Shown: in pieces, positions 9,003 to 16,731 of the stretch | Layout of the letters: each line of letters opens with the position of its first letter | Numbering within the stretch: the first letter of the stretch is position 1 | DNA from: Rhizobacter sp. | Lineage (GTDB): Bacteria; Pseudomonadota; Gammaproteobacteria; Burkholderiales; Burkholderiaceae_C | Assembly: GCA_025361845.1 (NCBI GenBank) | Contig: JANYJL010000288.1 | Location: forward strand, 1-50,834 | Direction: 5' to 3' | DNA length: 50,834 nt | The notes under the pieces: generated by a model | Told to the model about the DNA's origin: nothing | Seen by the model: the letters and a program-made list of their open reading frames with translations, nothing else | Databases searched by the model: none | Position numbers and translations under genes: made by a program

Positions 9003-9491
9003 TCAATCGTCCCGCGTTTCTTCGGCTTCGATGACGAGGCGCACACGCTGCGCGCCGCCGACCTGGGTGACCGCACGCACGCGCAAGGCGCGGCCGACGG
9101 GCAGCACGACGCGGCAGTGGTAGTCGAGTGTGTCGGGGGCGGGCAGCGTGCCCTCGGGTGACGGCGCCGGGTTGTGGGTCTCGCAGCGGCGCGACCATTC
9201 GCGCACGCCGTTCAGGTCCACATTCATCGCATGCCATGCCGCGGCGCCCGAGGCCGGCGGGCGCACCACGAAACGCAGGTCGATCTCGAACACGCGTTCG
9301 CGCTGCGCGCTGGGCGGGATGTCGAGTTTGGCCACTTCGGCCGTGCTGGCATCGACCCGCCAGCGCTCGGGCGCGGTCTCGGCCGGGCCGCTGCGCGCGG
9401 GTCGGGCCATCTCAGTGGCGCCCGGCCGTCCGAAGCCACTGAGCGCCCCTTGGGGGGCCGCGAGCGGATGCGAGTTCGGGGGTCGTTTCAT
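9003..9491 (-). CDS. Hypothetical protein downstream of the SET gene
   Basis: An unrecognised, probably cytoplasmic protein. From ATG 9491 it has 162 residues, but the first 27 (PLAAPQGALSGFGRPG region) are the translation of a GC-rich hairpin element (9411-9459); from ATG 9410 (MARPARSG) it has 135. The core reads as beta-strands (VFEIDLRFVVRPP; LDYHCRVVLPVGRALRVRAVTQVGG; VRLVIEAEE) with one Cys pair region (RRCETHNP). No known motif is seen. ATG 9491 lies one base after the SET gene stop and the TGA of this gene touches the next start, so translation is probably coupled through all three genes. Confidence 0.6.
   Translation of the reverse strand: MKRPPNSHPLAAPQGALSGFGRPGATEMARPARSGPAETAPERWRVDASTAEVAKLDIPPSAQRERVFEIDLRFVVRPPASGAAAWHAMNVDLNGVREWSRRCETHNPAPSPEGTLPAPDTLDYHCRVVLPVGRALRVRAVTQVGGAQRVRLVIEAEETRDD
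9411..9459. repeat. Hairpin element inside a 5' coding region
   Basis: CTCAGTGGC (9411-9419) and GCCACTGAG (9435-9443) form a perfect 9-bp inverted repeat, followed at once by GCCCC-TT-GGGGGC (9445-9458). The combination resembles short palindromic elements usually found after stop codons in Burkholderiales. Here it is read through in frame at the start of a minus-strand gene. Confidence 0.65.
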
Positions 9492-9492
9492 C

Positions 9493-9948
9493 TCAGCCTG
9501 CCACGGCGGCGATGGTGCCGCGGCAGCCCCGTGCGCCGCAGCGGCAGGGGTAGTCGGCCGGGTCGTTGTCGCCGATGTCCAGGCCGTAGTCGAGTGTCAG
9601 CTCGGCGCCGCTGACGATGCGCCGCAGCGCTTCGATCTCGATGCGCAACTCGCCCGCTTCATCGCTCACCTCGTAGGCCACGCAGTTCGGCGCGCAGGAG
9701 TGGTTCAGGTAGCGCATCGCATTGCCGGCCTCGGCGCCGTCGATCACGGAGCCATCCGAGAGGCCGAACACATGCGTGAGGGCGTGGTTCCAGTCGCGCG
9801 CCTCGGCTTCGTCCGCCCGGTACAGGCGGCCGAGGTAGCGGCCGATGTGGCGCCCGCGCGAAATGGGCTGAACGGCAAACACGCCGCGGCCGTGCACGGT
9901 GCTGTCGTTGACTTCGTAGGGCGAGGCGGTGTCGGTGGCGGGCGGCAT
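9493..9948 (-). CDS. SET-domain lysine methyltransferase-like protein
   Basis: A 151-residue compact SET protein. Key pieces are visible in order: VHGRGVFAVQPISRGRHIGRYLG (residues 18-40), the pseudoknot motif YLNHSCAPNC (80-89), ELTLDYG (116-122) and a post-SET zinc site CRCGARGCRG (135-144). All residues needed for S-adenosylmethionine binding and lysine transfer appear intact. Bacterial SET proteins of this size methylate protein lysines; targets are mostly unknown. It is the first gene of a minus-strand run with the hypothetical gene (1-bp spacing) and the YgjP-like gene. Upstream sequence to the GST terminator is only about 45 bp. Confidence 0.88.
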   Translation of the reverse strand: MPPATDTASPYEVNDSTVHGRGVFAVQPISRGRHIGRYLGRLYRADEAEARDWNHALTHVFGLSDGSVIDGAEAGNAMRYLNHSCAPNCVAYEVSDEAGELRIEIEALRRIVSGAELTLDYGLDIGDNDPADYPCRCGARGCRGTIAAVAG

Positions 9949-9994
9949 GGGGTCGGTGAGGAAGGCGGAAGGGCGCGATTATCGGCGCGCCCAA

Positions 9995-10023
9995 CAAACC
10001 CGGCCGCCGTTGGGGCGGGTTTG
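9995..10023 (-). terminator. Hairpin downstream of maiA
   Basis: CAAACCCG (9995-10002) pairs perfectly with CGGGTTTG (10016-10023), 41 bp past the stop of the minus-strand transferase gene. There is no clear T-run, so termination strength is unsure. Confidence 0.5.
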
Positions 10024-10063
10024 CACTTGTCGTGCCCGCCCGTCTGCTGCGTTGCAGGCCCGC

Positions 10064-10726
10064 TCAGGCCGGCGCGCCCTGCTGCCGGCTCGGTGCGGCG
10101 CGCGCGAAGGCTTCGTGCGCATCACAACGCGCGACGATGCCGTCGATCGTCCGCGTGCCCGCCACGCTGATCTTGAACACCCGCATCACCGCGACGATGC
10201 TGGCCAGCGTGATGTCGGCCAGGGTCGGCGTGTCGCCATGGCAGTACAGGCCGGTCTGCACCTCGGCCGCGAGCCGCTGCTCGACCGCCAGCATGCCGGT
10301 GCTGAACCACTGGATCTGCCAGGCGCGCCAGGCCGCGTCGTCGAAGGCCGCCGCGCCGGCCAGGTATTTGCGCACCCGCGGCGTGACCAGCGGGTGCGTG
10401 TCGGCGGCCAGCATGCCGGCGATCGAGCGCACACGCGCGCGGCCGTGAATGTCGGCCGGCAGCAGGGGCGGGCTCGGCTGGAACTCGTCGATGAATTCGA
10501 GGATCGCGAGCGACTGCGTGATCGGCGCATGCCCCGGTACCAGCAACGCCGGAATGCCACCCAGCGGGTTGATCTTGAGGAAGGCCTCGCCGCGCTGTTC
10601 GCCGGCTTCCAGGTTGACGATGTGTTCGTGCGCCGCCAGGCCCTTGAGGTTCAACCCGACCCTCACGCGGAAGGTGGCCGACGAGCGCCAGAAGGCGAAG
10701 AGTTCGAATGCGGCGGGTTCGGTCAT
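10064..10726 (-). CDS. maiA: Glutathione S-transferase, zeta/maleylacetoacetate isomerase type
   Basis: A 220-residue soluble glutathione transferase. The N-terminal thioredoxin-like domain has the zeta-class motif SSATFRVR at residues 15-22 (family form SSCSWRVR), NPLGGIPAL and the Glu/Ser pair QSLAILEF that binds glutathione. The C-terminal helical domain carries PTLADITLASIV. Zeta-class enzymes isomerise maleylacetoacetate in tyrosine/homogentisate breakdown. The catalytic Cys of the typical SSCSWR is Ala here, so it may act on another substrate. No homogentisate genes are adjacent. It is divergent from lrgA across 177 bp. Confidence 0.8.
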   Translation of the reverse strand: MTEPAAFELFAFWRSSATFRVRVGLNLKGLAAHEHIVNLEAGEQRGEAFLKINPLGGIPALLVPGHAPITQSLAILEFIDEFQPSPPLLPADIHGRARVRSIAGMLAADTHPLVTPRVRKYLAGAAAFDDAAWRAWQIQWFSTGMLAVEQRLAAEVQTGLYCHGDTPTLADITLASIVAVMRVFKISVAGTRTIDGIVARCDAHEAFARAAPSRQQGAPA

Positions 10727-10903
10727 GGCGGGGCTTTCGGTGGGCGGTGGGGGCGACGGGTGGGCGCACCCGGACTTTCATCTTACGGCCGCGCGGCGGG
10801 GCACGATGAGCGGTGTGTCCTGTCAGACTGTCGTCAATTCAGCGAACCACGACGCCATGGAATACAAGCTTGTCGAGCGGACGAATCTCCTGTGGAGCAC
10901 ACC

Positions 10904-11287
10904 ATGACGGGCCTGCGCGGCCTGGCCATCCTGCTGGTGTTGCAGGCCCTGGGCGAAGCGCTGACCCACACGCTCGGCCTGCCGATTCCCGGCCCGGTGC
11001 TCGGCCTCATGCTGTTGTTGGCGGCACTGCAACTGGCCTGGGTGCGCACGCCGGTCGCGGCGGCGGCCGAGCTGCTGCTGGCGCACCTCTCGCTGCTGTT
11101 CATTCCGGTGGGCGTGGGTGTCATCACCCACCTCGACCTGATCGCGCAATACGGCCTGCGGCTGGCCGTGATCATCTTGCTGTCGACCTGGATCGGCATG
11201 GCAGTCACGGCGCTCGTTTTGCGCGCGCTGCTGCCGCGTGCGACCAGCGAGGCGAGTGCCCCGCTGGCGGAGGCCGACCATGGCTGA
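10904..11287 (+). CDS. lrgA: CidA/LrgA holin-like membrane protein
   Basis: A 127-residue inner-membrane protein with four hydrophobic helices. The family signature is clear: LPIPGPVLGLMLLL (residues 23-36) and HLSLLFIPVGVGVITH (60-75). CidA/LrgA proteins are holin-like regulators of murein hydrolase activity or by-product (pyruvate/acetate) carriers with LrgB. ATG 10904 has GGAG eight bases upstream. Its stop lies eight bases inside lrgB, so the two are co-translated. No LytSR-type regulator gene is adjacent. Confidence 0.9.
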   Translation: MTGLRGLAILLVLQALGEALTHTLGLPIPGPVLGLMLLLAALQLAWVRTPVAAAAELLLAHLSLLFIPVGVGVITHLDLIAQYGLRLAVIILLSTWIGMAVTALVLRALLPRATSEASAPLAEADHG

Positions 11288-12005
11288 CTTCGTGCAACTC
11301 TGGGTCTATCTCTCGTCGACGCCGCTGTTCGGCCTGACCGCGACGATCGCCACCTACGTGCTCGCACAGGCCTGCTACGACCGCGTCGGCCGCGCGCCGT
11401 GGGCGAACCCGGTGCTGTGGTCGGTGCTGTGCATCGGCTGCGTGCTGCTCGCCACCGGCACCACCTACCCGGCCTACTTCGCCGGTGCGCAGTTCGTGCA
11501 CGTGCTGCTCGGCCCGGCGGTGGTCGCGCTGGGCTGGCCGCTGTGGCTGCGCCGCACCGAGCTGCGCAGCCGCGGTGTCGCCCTCACGCTCGCCGCGCTC
11601 GCCGGCGGGCTGGCGGCCGGTGGCAGCGCGGTGGCGATGGCCTGGGCCTTCGGCATGCCGGCGGACATCGTCAAATCGCTCGCGCCGAAATCGGTCACCG
11701 CCCCGGTGGCGATGGGCATCGCCGAGCGCCTGGGCGGCGTGCCGGCCCTCGCGGCGGTGTTCGCGGTGTTGACGGGCATGGTCGGCGCGTTGTCGGCCAA
11801 GCTGCTGTTCGATGCGCTGGGCATCAAGGACTGGGCGGTGCGCGGCTTCGCGCTCGGCACCACCGCGCATGGCATCGGTGCCGCGCGCGCCTTGCAGGTG
11901 CACCCGGACGCCGGTGCCTACGCCGGCATCGCCCTCGGCATGCAGGCGGTGTTGGCCTCGGTGCTGATGCCGCTGCTGGTGTGGGCCTGGCGCCGGTGGG
12001 CATGA
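11280..12005 (+). CDS. lrgB: LrgB-family membrane protein
   Basis: A 241-residue polytopic membrane protein, partner of LrgA. Conserved LrgB segments are present: NPVLWSVLC near residue 43, YFAGAQFVHVLLGPAVVALGWPLW, the KSVTAPVAMGIAE block (about residues 139-151) and the glycine/histidine segment LGTTAHGIGAARAL. LrgAB/CidAB act on murein hydrolase export or on small-acid transport during overflow metabolism. It starts within lrgA (8-bp overlap) and its stop overlaps the ATG of a truncated GNAT gene. Confidence 0.92.
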   Translation: MADFVQLWVYLSSTPLFGLTATIATYVLAQACYDRVGRAPWANPVLWSVLCIGCVLLATGTTYPAYFAGAQFVHVLLGPAVVALGWPLWLRRTELRSRGVALTLAALAGGLAAGGSAVAMAWAFGMPADIVKSLAPKSVTAPVAMGIAERLGGVPALAAVFAVLTGMVGALSAKLLFDALGIKDWAVRGFALGTTAHGIGAARALQVHPDAGAYAGIALGMQAVLASVLMPLLVWAWRRWA

Positions 12006-12247
12006 GCGATGAGGTGGTGCACCGCCAGGCGCGCCGCCGCGGCATCGCGCAGCGGCTGATGGCGGCGCTGGATGTTGCGGCGAGCGCCGAAGGCAAGACG
12101 GTGCCGGTGCTCGACACCGTGACCGGTGGCGACGCCAAGCGCCTGTGCGAACGCGCCGGCTGGCAGAAAGTGGGGGCGGTGCCGACGTACGCGCTGATGC
12201 CCGACGGGGCGTTCAGCGGAACGACGTTCTTCTATCGGCAGCTGTGA
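12002..12247 (+). pseudogene. GNAT acetyltransferase, C-terminal half only
   Basis: An 81-codon frame beginning at an ATGA overlap with lrgB. It holds only the second half of a GNAT acetyltransferase: the acetyl-CoA pyrophosphate loop EVVHRQARRRGIAQRLM, then LDTVTGGDAKRLCERAGWQKVG and the C-terminal VPTYALMPDGAFSGTTFFYRQL. A complete enzyme has about 80-90 more residues in front. The reading frame upstream is open but gives only antisense-like translation of lrgB with no GNAT features. I read this as a 5'-truncated gene left by a deletion that joined it to lrgB. A coupled, still-translated stub is possible. Confidence 0.75.
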
Positions 12248-12287
12248 GGCCGCCGCCGGGCGGCGGGCCTCACGAGGTGTGTTGCGC

Positions 12288-12410
12288 TCAGGCGCTCTTG
12301 GTCGCCGCGCCTTGCACCGGGCTGGCCGGCTGCGGCCGCGCCTGCTTCTTCTTGTCCTTCGCCCGCTTCTGCTTTTGCCGGCGGATACCACGGTCCTTGT
12401 CTGCACTCAT
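12288..12410 (-). CDS. Small lysine/arginine-rich protein, 40 residues
   Basis: A 40-residue frame from ATG 12410 to TGA 12288. The first 24 residues are strongly basic (RRQKQKRAKDKKKQ), followed by a Pro/Ala/Gln tail. AGAGAG lies just upstream of the start as a ribosome site, and codon use has the GC-rich third position of real genes here. Such small basic proteins are common in this group and may bind nucleic acid, but no family is recognised. A GC hairpin (GGCCGCCGCC/GGCGGCGGGCC, 12248-12269) between it and the convergent GNAT remnant may terminate both. Confidence 0.6.
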   Translation of the reverse strand: MSADKDRGIRRQKQKRAKDKKKQARPQPASPVQGAATKSA

Positions 12411-12485
12411 GTCGATCTCTCTTCGGTTGATGGGGAATAACGAGCGAGGGTTGTACCACTGTGCCGGGCCTGCGGGCTGAACCGC

Positions 12486-13550
12486 TCAGCTCACCACCAG
12501 CCGCGGTGTGGCGCTGCGGTCCGCCACGCTGCCGACGACCGCAGCCTGCGCGAAGCCGTGGCGCCGGAAGATCGCCAGCACCTCGTCGACCGCACTCGGC
12601 GCGCAGGCCACCAGCAGACCACCACTGGTTTGCGGGTCGGTGAGCAGGGCTTTGTCGATGGAGGCGAACGAGGCGGGCAAGGCAATGTCGGCGCCGTAGC
12701 CGGCCCAGTTGCGCTCCGACGCGCCGGTCACGAAGCCGCGTTCCGCCAGCGCGCGCACGCCGGGCAGCAGCGGCACGCCAGCCCAATCGAGCCGAATCTC
12801 GCAGCGGGCGCCGCGCGCCATTTCCAGCGTGTGGCCGGCGAGGCCGAAGCCGGTGACATCGGTCAGGGCATGCACGCCGGGCAGGGCCGCGAGGTCCGGC
12901 CCCGGTGTGTTCAGCTTCGTCGTGGTGGCGATCATCTGCGCGTAGCCGGCGTCGCCCAACTCGCCCTTCTTCAGCGCGGCCGACATCACGCCCACGCCGA
13001 CCGGTTTGCCGAGCACCAGCACATCCCCGGGCTGCGCATCGGCATTGCGCTTCACTTGTTTCGGGTGCACGAGGCCGAGCGCCACCAGGCCGTAGATGGC
13101 TTCCACCGAATCGATCGTGTGGCCGCCGGCGATCGGGATGCCTGCCGTGCGGCACACCGACGCACCGCCTTCGAGGATGCGGCCGATCGTCTGCGTCGAC
13201 AGCACATTGATCGGCATGCCCACCAGGGCCAGCGCCAGGATCGGGCGGCCGCCCATCGCGTACACATCGCTGATCGCATTCGTCGCGGCAATGCGGCCGA
13301 AGTCGTGCGGGTCATCGACGATGGGCATGAAGAAGTCGGTGGTGGCGATCAGCGCCTGCTCGTCGTTGAGCTGGTAGACGGCCGCGTCGTCGGCGGTCTC
13401 GATGCCGACCAGCAGCTCCTTCGGAATCGGCATCGCGGCCGTGCCCCTGAGGATCTCGGACAACACGCCCGGCGCGATCTTGCAGCCGCAGCCACCGCCG
13501 TGCGAGAGCGAGGTCAGGCGGGGTTCGGCGGGCTTTTCAGGGGCGTTCAT
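12486..13550 (-). CDS. selD: Selenide, water dikinase SelD (SenC of the selenoneine cluster)
   Basis: A 354-residue cytoplasmic enzyme that makes selenophosphate from selenide and ATP. The active-site loop HGGGCGCK is at residues 17-24, with Cys21 and Lys24 matching Cys17 and Lys20 of E. coli SelD; this is a Cys form, not a selenocysteine form. Other family blocks are ATTDFFMPIVDDP, IAATNAISDVYAMGG, ALTDVTGFGLAGH and DPQTSGGLLVA. It lies 20 bp downstream of senB and is evidently co-transcribed. In sen clusters the SelD homologue is called SenC and feeds selenophosphate to SenB. It could also supply selenouridine or Sec synthesis if those genes exist elsewhere. Confidence 0.93.
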   Translation of the reverse strand: MNAPEKPAEPRLTSLSHGGGCGCKIAPGVLSEILRGTAAMPIPKELLVGIETADDAAVYQLNDEQALIATTDFFMPIVDDPHDFGRIAATNAISDVYAMGGRPILALALVGMPINVLSTQTIGRILEGGASVCRTAGIPIAGGHTIDSVEAIYGLVALGLVHPKQVKRNADAQPGDVLVLGKPVGVGVMSAALKKGELGDAGYAQMIATTTKLNTPGPDLAALPGVHALTDVTGFGLAGHTLEMARGARCEIRLDWAGVPLLPGVRALAERGFVTGASERNWAGYGADIALPASFASIDKALLTDPQTSGGLLVACAPSAVDEVLAIFRRHGFAQAAVVGSVADRSATPRLVVS

Positions 13551-13570
13551 GGAAGGGTTCCTCTCGGGGT

Positions 13571-14539
13571 TCACGGTAACGCGCGGGCCATCAGTTCGGC
13601 CACCACGTGTTTCAGTGTGGCGCTCTCCGCCTCGGGCGAAAAGAGCGGCGCACGCAGCGCGAGTTGCCGCTGCATGGCGGGCAGCATATCGGGATCGTCG
13701 CGCGCACCTGCCAGCAGGGTCGCCAGCGCCTCGTCGTCGCCCGCCGCGAACGTGCCGCGGTAGTCGGCCCCCAGCACGCCGAGGTTGCCGGCGATGTGCG
13801 AGGCCAGCACTGGCGTGCCGCTGCGCATCGCTTCGATGATCACCTGCGCGCCGCCTTCCATGCGACTCGGGTGCACCAGCACATGCGCGGCCTGGATGCG
13901 GGCTCGCGTGGCCGCGTGGGGCAGGGCGCCGAGCCAGCGGTAGTTCGGCTGCGCCGCGGCGAGCGCGCTTGCTTCGGCGCCGAGCGCGGGTTCGAGCGCG
14001 CTGCCGATGTGATCGAGCAGGATGTCGCTGCGGCCGGCCAGCCGCCGCGCCGCGCAAAAGAACGCGCGCGGGTCTTTCTCGTCGCGCAGGTGGCCGACCA
14101 TCAGCGCACGCAAATGGCGTGGTGTCTTGTGCAGCGCGCGCCGCGCGGGGCAAGACTGCAAGACCACATGGCACTTTGGTCGCAGCGTTGCCGGCAGCCG
14201 CTGCGCGCCGAGTTCGTTCAGCACGATCAACGCATCGGCTGACACCAGCGACTGCTGCGCGGCCGCGTCGTTGTCGATGTCGCGGTACAGGTCGGTGCCG
14301 GTGAGGGCGAGCAGCAGCGGGCGCTGTGGGTGCGCGGCGCGCCAGGCCGCCATCGATGGTGCCGAGCGGCGCGCGTGCAGCGCGATCATCAGCGCCTCGT
14401 CGCCGCCGGCCCACTGCGCCGTCAAACGGACGCGGTAAGCTGATTGCAGCATCTGCGCCCAGCGGCGCGCGGTTTGCCAGTTGCCGTTGTTGGCCTCCGC
14501 CAGCGCTGGCGTCACGATGACGATGGATCCACGATGCAC
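13571..14539 (-). CDS. senB: Selenosugar synthase SenB (glycosyltransferase fold)
   Basis: A 322-residue GT-B type glycosyltransferase-like protein. The N-terminus reads IVIVTPALAEANNGNWQTARRWAQML, as in SenB proteins. The C-terminal half has LVHPSRMEGGAQVIIEAMRSGTPVLASHIAGN, the nucleotide-sugar site with a conserved Glu. SenB uses selenophosphate and UDP-N-acetylglucosamine to form a selenosugar. GTG 14539 is chosen because the family begins a few residues before the first beta strand; no ATG is available. This start overlaps the divergent senA start by six bases. selD follows 20 bp downstream on the same strand, giving a senB-selD operon. Confidence 0.88.
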   Translation of the reverse strand: MHRGSIVIVTPALAEANNGNWQTARRWAQMLQSAYRVRLTAQWAGGDEALMIALHARRSAPSMAAWRAAHPQRPLLLALTGTDLYRDIDNDAAAQQSLVSADALIVLNELGAQRLPATLRPKCHVVLQSCPARRALHKTPRHLRALMVGHLRDEKDPRAFFCAARRLAGRSDILLDHIGSALEPALGAEASALAAAQPNYRWLGALPHAATRARIQAAHVLVHPSRMEGGAQVIIEAMRSGTPVLASHIAGNLGVLGADYRGTFAAGDDEALATLLAGARDDPDMLPAMQRQLALRAPLFSPEAESATLKHVVAELMARALP

Positions 14540-15697
14540 GATGCGAGCGTAACGCCTGCGGCCACGGCCGCCCGCCAGGGGGATGCCCGCGTTTTGATGC
14601 AGGCCTTGCAAGCCAGCCGCCGCGACACGCTGGCGACCTTCGCTGTGATCGAGCAGGCCTTGCCCGGCCTGAAGGTCCCGCAGCGCAGCGACCTGAACCC
14701 ACCGATCTGGGAGCTGGGGCACATCGGCTGGTTCCAGGACTACTGGTTGGCGCGTTACCCGCAGCGCCAACAAGGCCATGCAGCGGACCCGGAGGCGCTG
14801 CGTTTGCCACCGCGCCGGCCCGACGCGGATGCGCTGTACGACTCCAGCCACGTGCCGCACGCCACCCGCTGGGCCTTGCCCTTGCCCGATGCCGATGGCA
14901 CACGCGCCGATCTGAGCCAGCAACTGGCCGACACGCTGGCGCTGCTGCAAGACGCGAGCGATGACGATGCGGCGCTGTACTTCTTCCGCCTCGCCCTGCT
15001 GCACGAAGACATGCACCACGAGGCCGCGCTGTACATGGCGCAATCGCTCGGCATCGCCATCGACGATGCGCGCTGGCAGGCCGCCCCCTTGCCGGCGCCG
15101 CCGCCACCGATCGAGCTGCCGGCCGGCCCGTGGACACTCGGCAGCGCGACCGATGCCGGCTTCGTTTTCGATAACGAACTCTGCGCCCACGAAGTCGCGT
15201 TGGCCGCGACGGTCATCGACGCGCAGGCCGTGCGCTGGGCCGAGTACCTGCCCTTCGTCGAAAGCGGTGCGCATGCCGACCCGCGCTATCTGCGCCGCGA
15301 GGGCGCGGCCTGGCAGCAATGGCGCCACGGCCGTTGGCACGTGCTGAACCTGGCCGAAGCCGCGTGCCATCTCACATTTCACGAGGCCGAGGCCTGGTGC
15401 CGCTGGGCCGGCCGCCGCCTGCCGGGCGAGGCCGAGTGGGAGCGCGCCGCGCTGAGCCGGCCCGCCGACTTCCGCTGGGGTGACGTGTGGGAGTGGACGG
15501 CCAGCCCCTTCCAGCCCTTCCCCGGTTTCGAGCCGCACCCCTACCGCGACTATTCAGCGCCATGGTTCGATGGCCGGCCGGTGCTGCGCGGCGCTTCCCA
15601 CATGACCCAGCCCCGCATGCGCCATCCGCGCTACCGCAACTTCTTTCCGCCGCAGCGCAGCGATGTGCCGGCGGGCTTTCGGAGTTGCGCGATCTGA
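14534..15697 (+). CDS. senA: Selenoneine synthase SenA (EgtB-like non-heme iron enzyme)
   Basis: A 387-residue EgtB-like enzyme joining selenosugar to hercynine. The N-terminal DinB-like domain carries the iron ligands: His63 in LGHIGWFQDYW and the pair His157/His161 in LLHEDMHHEA. The C-terminal formylglycine-generating-enzyme-like domain has CRWAGRRLPGEAEWERAA, DVWEWTASPF and RGASHMTQPRMRHPRYRNFF. It is assigned to SenA and not EgtB because it is embedded with senB and selD. ATG 14534 is used; its ribosome site is weak, and the start overlaps the start of divergent senB, so each gene's promoter must lie within the other. It converges on egtD with a 19-bp gap. Confidence 0.88.
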   Translation: MHDASVTPAATAARQGDARVLMQALQASRRDTLATFAVIEQALPGLKVPQRSDLNPPIWELGHIGWFQDYWLARYPQRQQGHAADPEALRLPPRRPDADALYDSSHVPHATRWALPLPDADGTRADLSQQLADTLALLQDASDDDAALYFFRLALLHEDMHHEAALYMAQSLGIAIDDARWQAAPLPAPPPPIELPAGPWTLGSATDAGFVFDNELCAHEVALAATVIDAQAVRWAEYLPFVESGAHADPRYLRREGAAWQQWRHGRWHVLNLAEAACHLTFHEAEAWCRWAGRRLPGEAEWERAALSRPADFRWGDVWEWTASPFQPFPGFEPHPYRDYSAPWFDGRPVLRGASHMTQPRMRHPRYRNFFPPQRSDVPAGFRSCAI

Positions 15698-15716
15698 CGA
15701 AGGCTCGGCGGCAGCT

Positions 15717-16679
15717 TCAACCGGTGGCCAGGAACACCGCGAACCAGCCCTGCGGATCGGTCCAGCGCCGCACCGCGCCGAAGCCCGCGGCGCGCAGCAA
15801 GGCCTCGAAAGCCTCCGGCGCCCACTTGGCCGAGTTCTCGGTGTGGATGCGTTCGCCCGCCGCGAAGTGCCGCTCACCCGTGGGCCAGCGCACCGTGATG
15901 GCATGGCGTGCTTCGAGGTGCATCTCGATGCGCGAATCGGCGGCGTTGAAGAGGGCCACATGGCGCCAGTCGCGCACGCGGAAGTCGGCACCCAGCAGGC
16001 GGTTCAGGTGGCTCAGCAGGTTGAGGTTGAAGGCCGCGGTGACCCCGAGTTCATCGTCGTAGGCGGCCTGCAGCAGGGCCGCAGGCTTGAGCAGGTCGAC
16101 ACCGATCAGCAGCGCACCGCCCGCGGCCGTGGCCCGTGCTTCGCGAACCAGGCGCAAGGCGTCGTCGGGCGAAAAATTGCCGATCGACGAACCGGGGTAG
16201 AACACGAGGGCCGGGCTGTCCGCGAGCGATGGTGGCAAGTGCAGACGTGCCGAAAAATCCAGCCCGACCCCGACCATCTCCATCGCCGTGTGCTCACGCT
16301 GCAAGGCCAGCAGCGACTCGCGCAGGAACGCCACCGAGATGTCCACCGCCACATAGCGCCGCGGCGCGAGCAGGCCGAACAGGCGCGCCGCCTTGGCGCA
16401 GTTGCCCGCACCCAGGTCCACCAGCACCGGTGCCGCGCCGGTGGCGGCGAGTGCCGCGTCGGCAATGGCCGCGCCATGGGCCTGGAAGATCGCCGCTTCG
16501 GTGCGTGTCGGGTAGTACTCGGGCAGCTCGGTGATGGCGTCGAACAGCCGCGAACCCAGCGGGTCGTAGAAGAACTTCGGCGAGACATGCGCGCGTGGCG
16601 CCAGGAGCCCGGCCGCGGCTTCATCGGCCAGCACGCGGTCGTCGATCTGGTGTTGCTGGATGAAGGTCGGTGTGGGCAT
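15717..16679 (-). CDS. egtD: L-histidine N-alpha-methyltransferase EgtD
   Basis: A 320-residue S-adenosylmethionine-dependent enzyme that trimethylates histidine to hercynine, the acceptor for SenA (or EgtB). Visible motifs are KFFYDPLGSRLFDAITELPEYYPTRTE near the N-terminus, the SAM loop VLVDLGAGNCAKA, YPGSSIGNFSP, and the C-terminal WFAVF. ATG 16679 is assumed; an in-frame ATG at 16703 would add eight residues (MPSLTHAP). It is transcribed away from the ABC importer genes, with a perfect palindrome between them. Together with senA, senB and selD it completes the selenoneine route in one locus. Confidence 0.93.
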   Translation of the reverse strand: MPTPTFIQQHQIDDRVLADEAAAGLLAPRAHVSPKFFYDPLGSRLFDAITELPEYYPTRTEAAIFQAHGAAIADAALAATGAAPVLVDLGAGNCAKAARLFGLLAPRRYVAVDISVAFLRESLLALQREHTAMEMVGVGLDFSARLHLPPSLADSPALVFYPGSSIGNFSPDDALRLVREARATAAGGALLIGVDLLKPAALLQAAYDDELGVTAAFNLNLLSHLNRLLGADFRVRDWRHVALFNAADSRIEMHLEARHAITVRWPTGERHFAAGERIHTENSAKWAPEAFEALLRAAGFGAVRRWTDPQGWFAVFLATG

Positions 16680-16731
16680 CGGCGCGTGTGTCAGTGAGGG
16701 CATCGTTGAGCAGGCGCTATGCCTTTCAACC

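Noticed and set aside
12486-13550. A selenocysteine codon (in-frame TGA) in selD
   Set aside because: The active-site position is a normal Cys in HGGGCGCK and the frame is uninterrupted.
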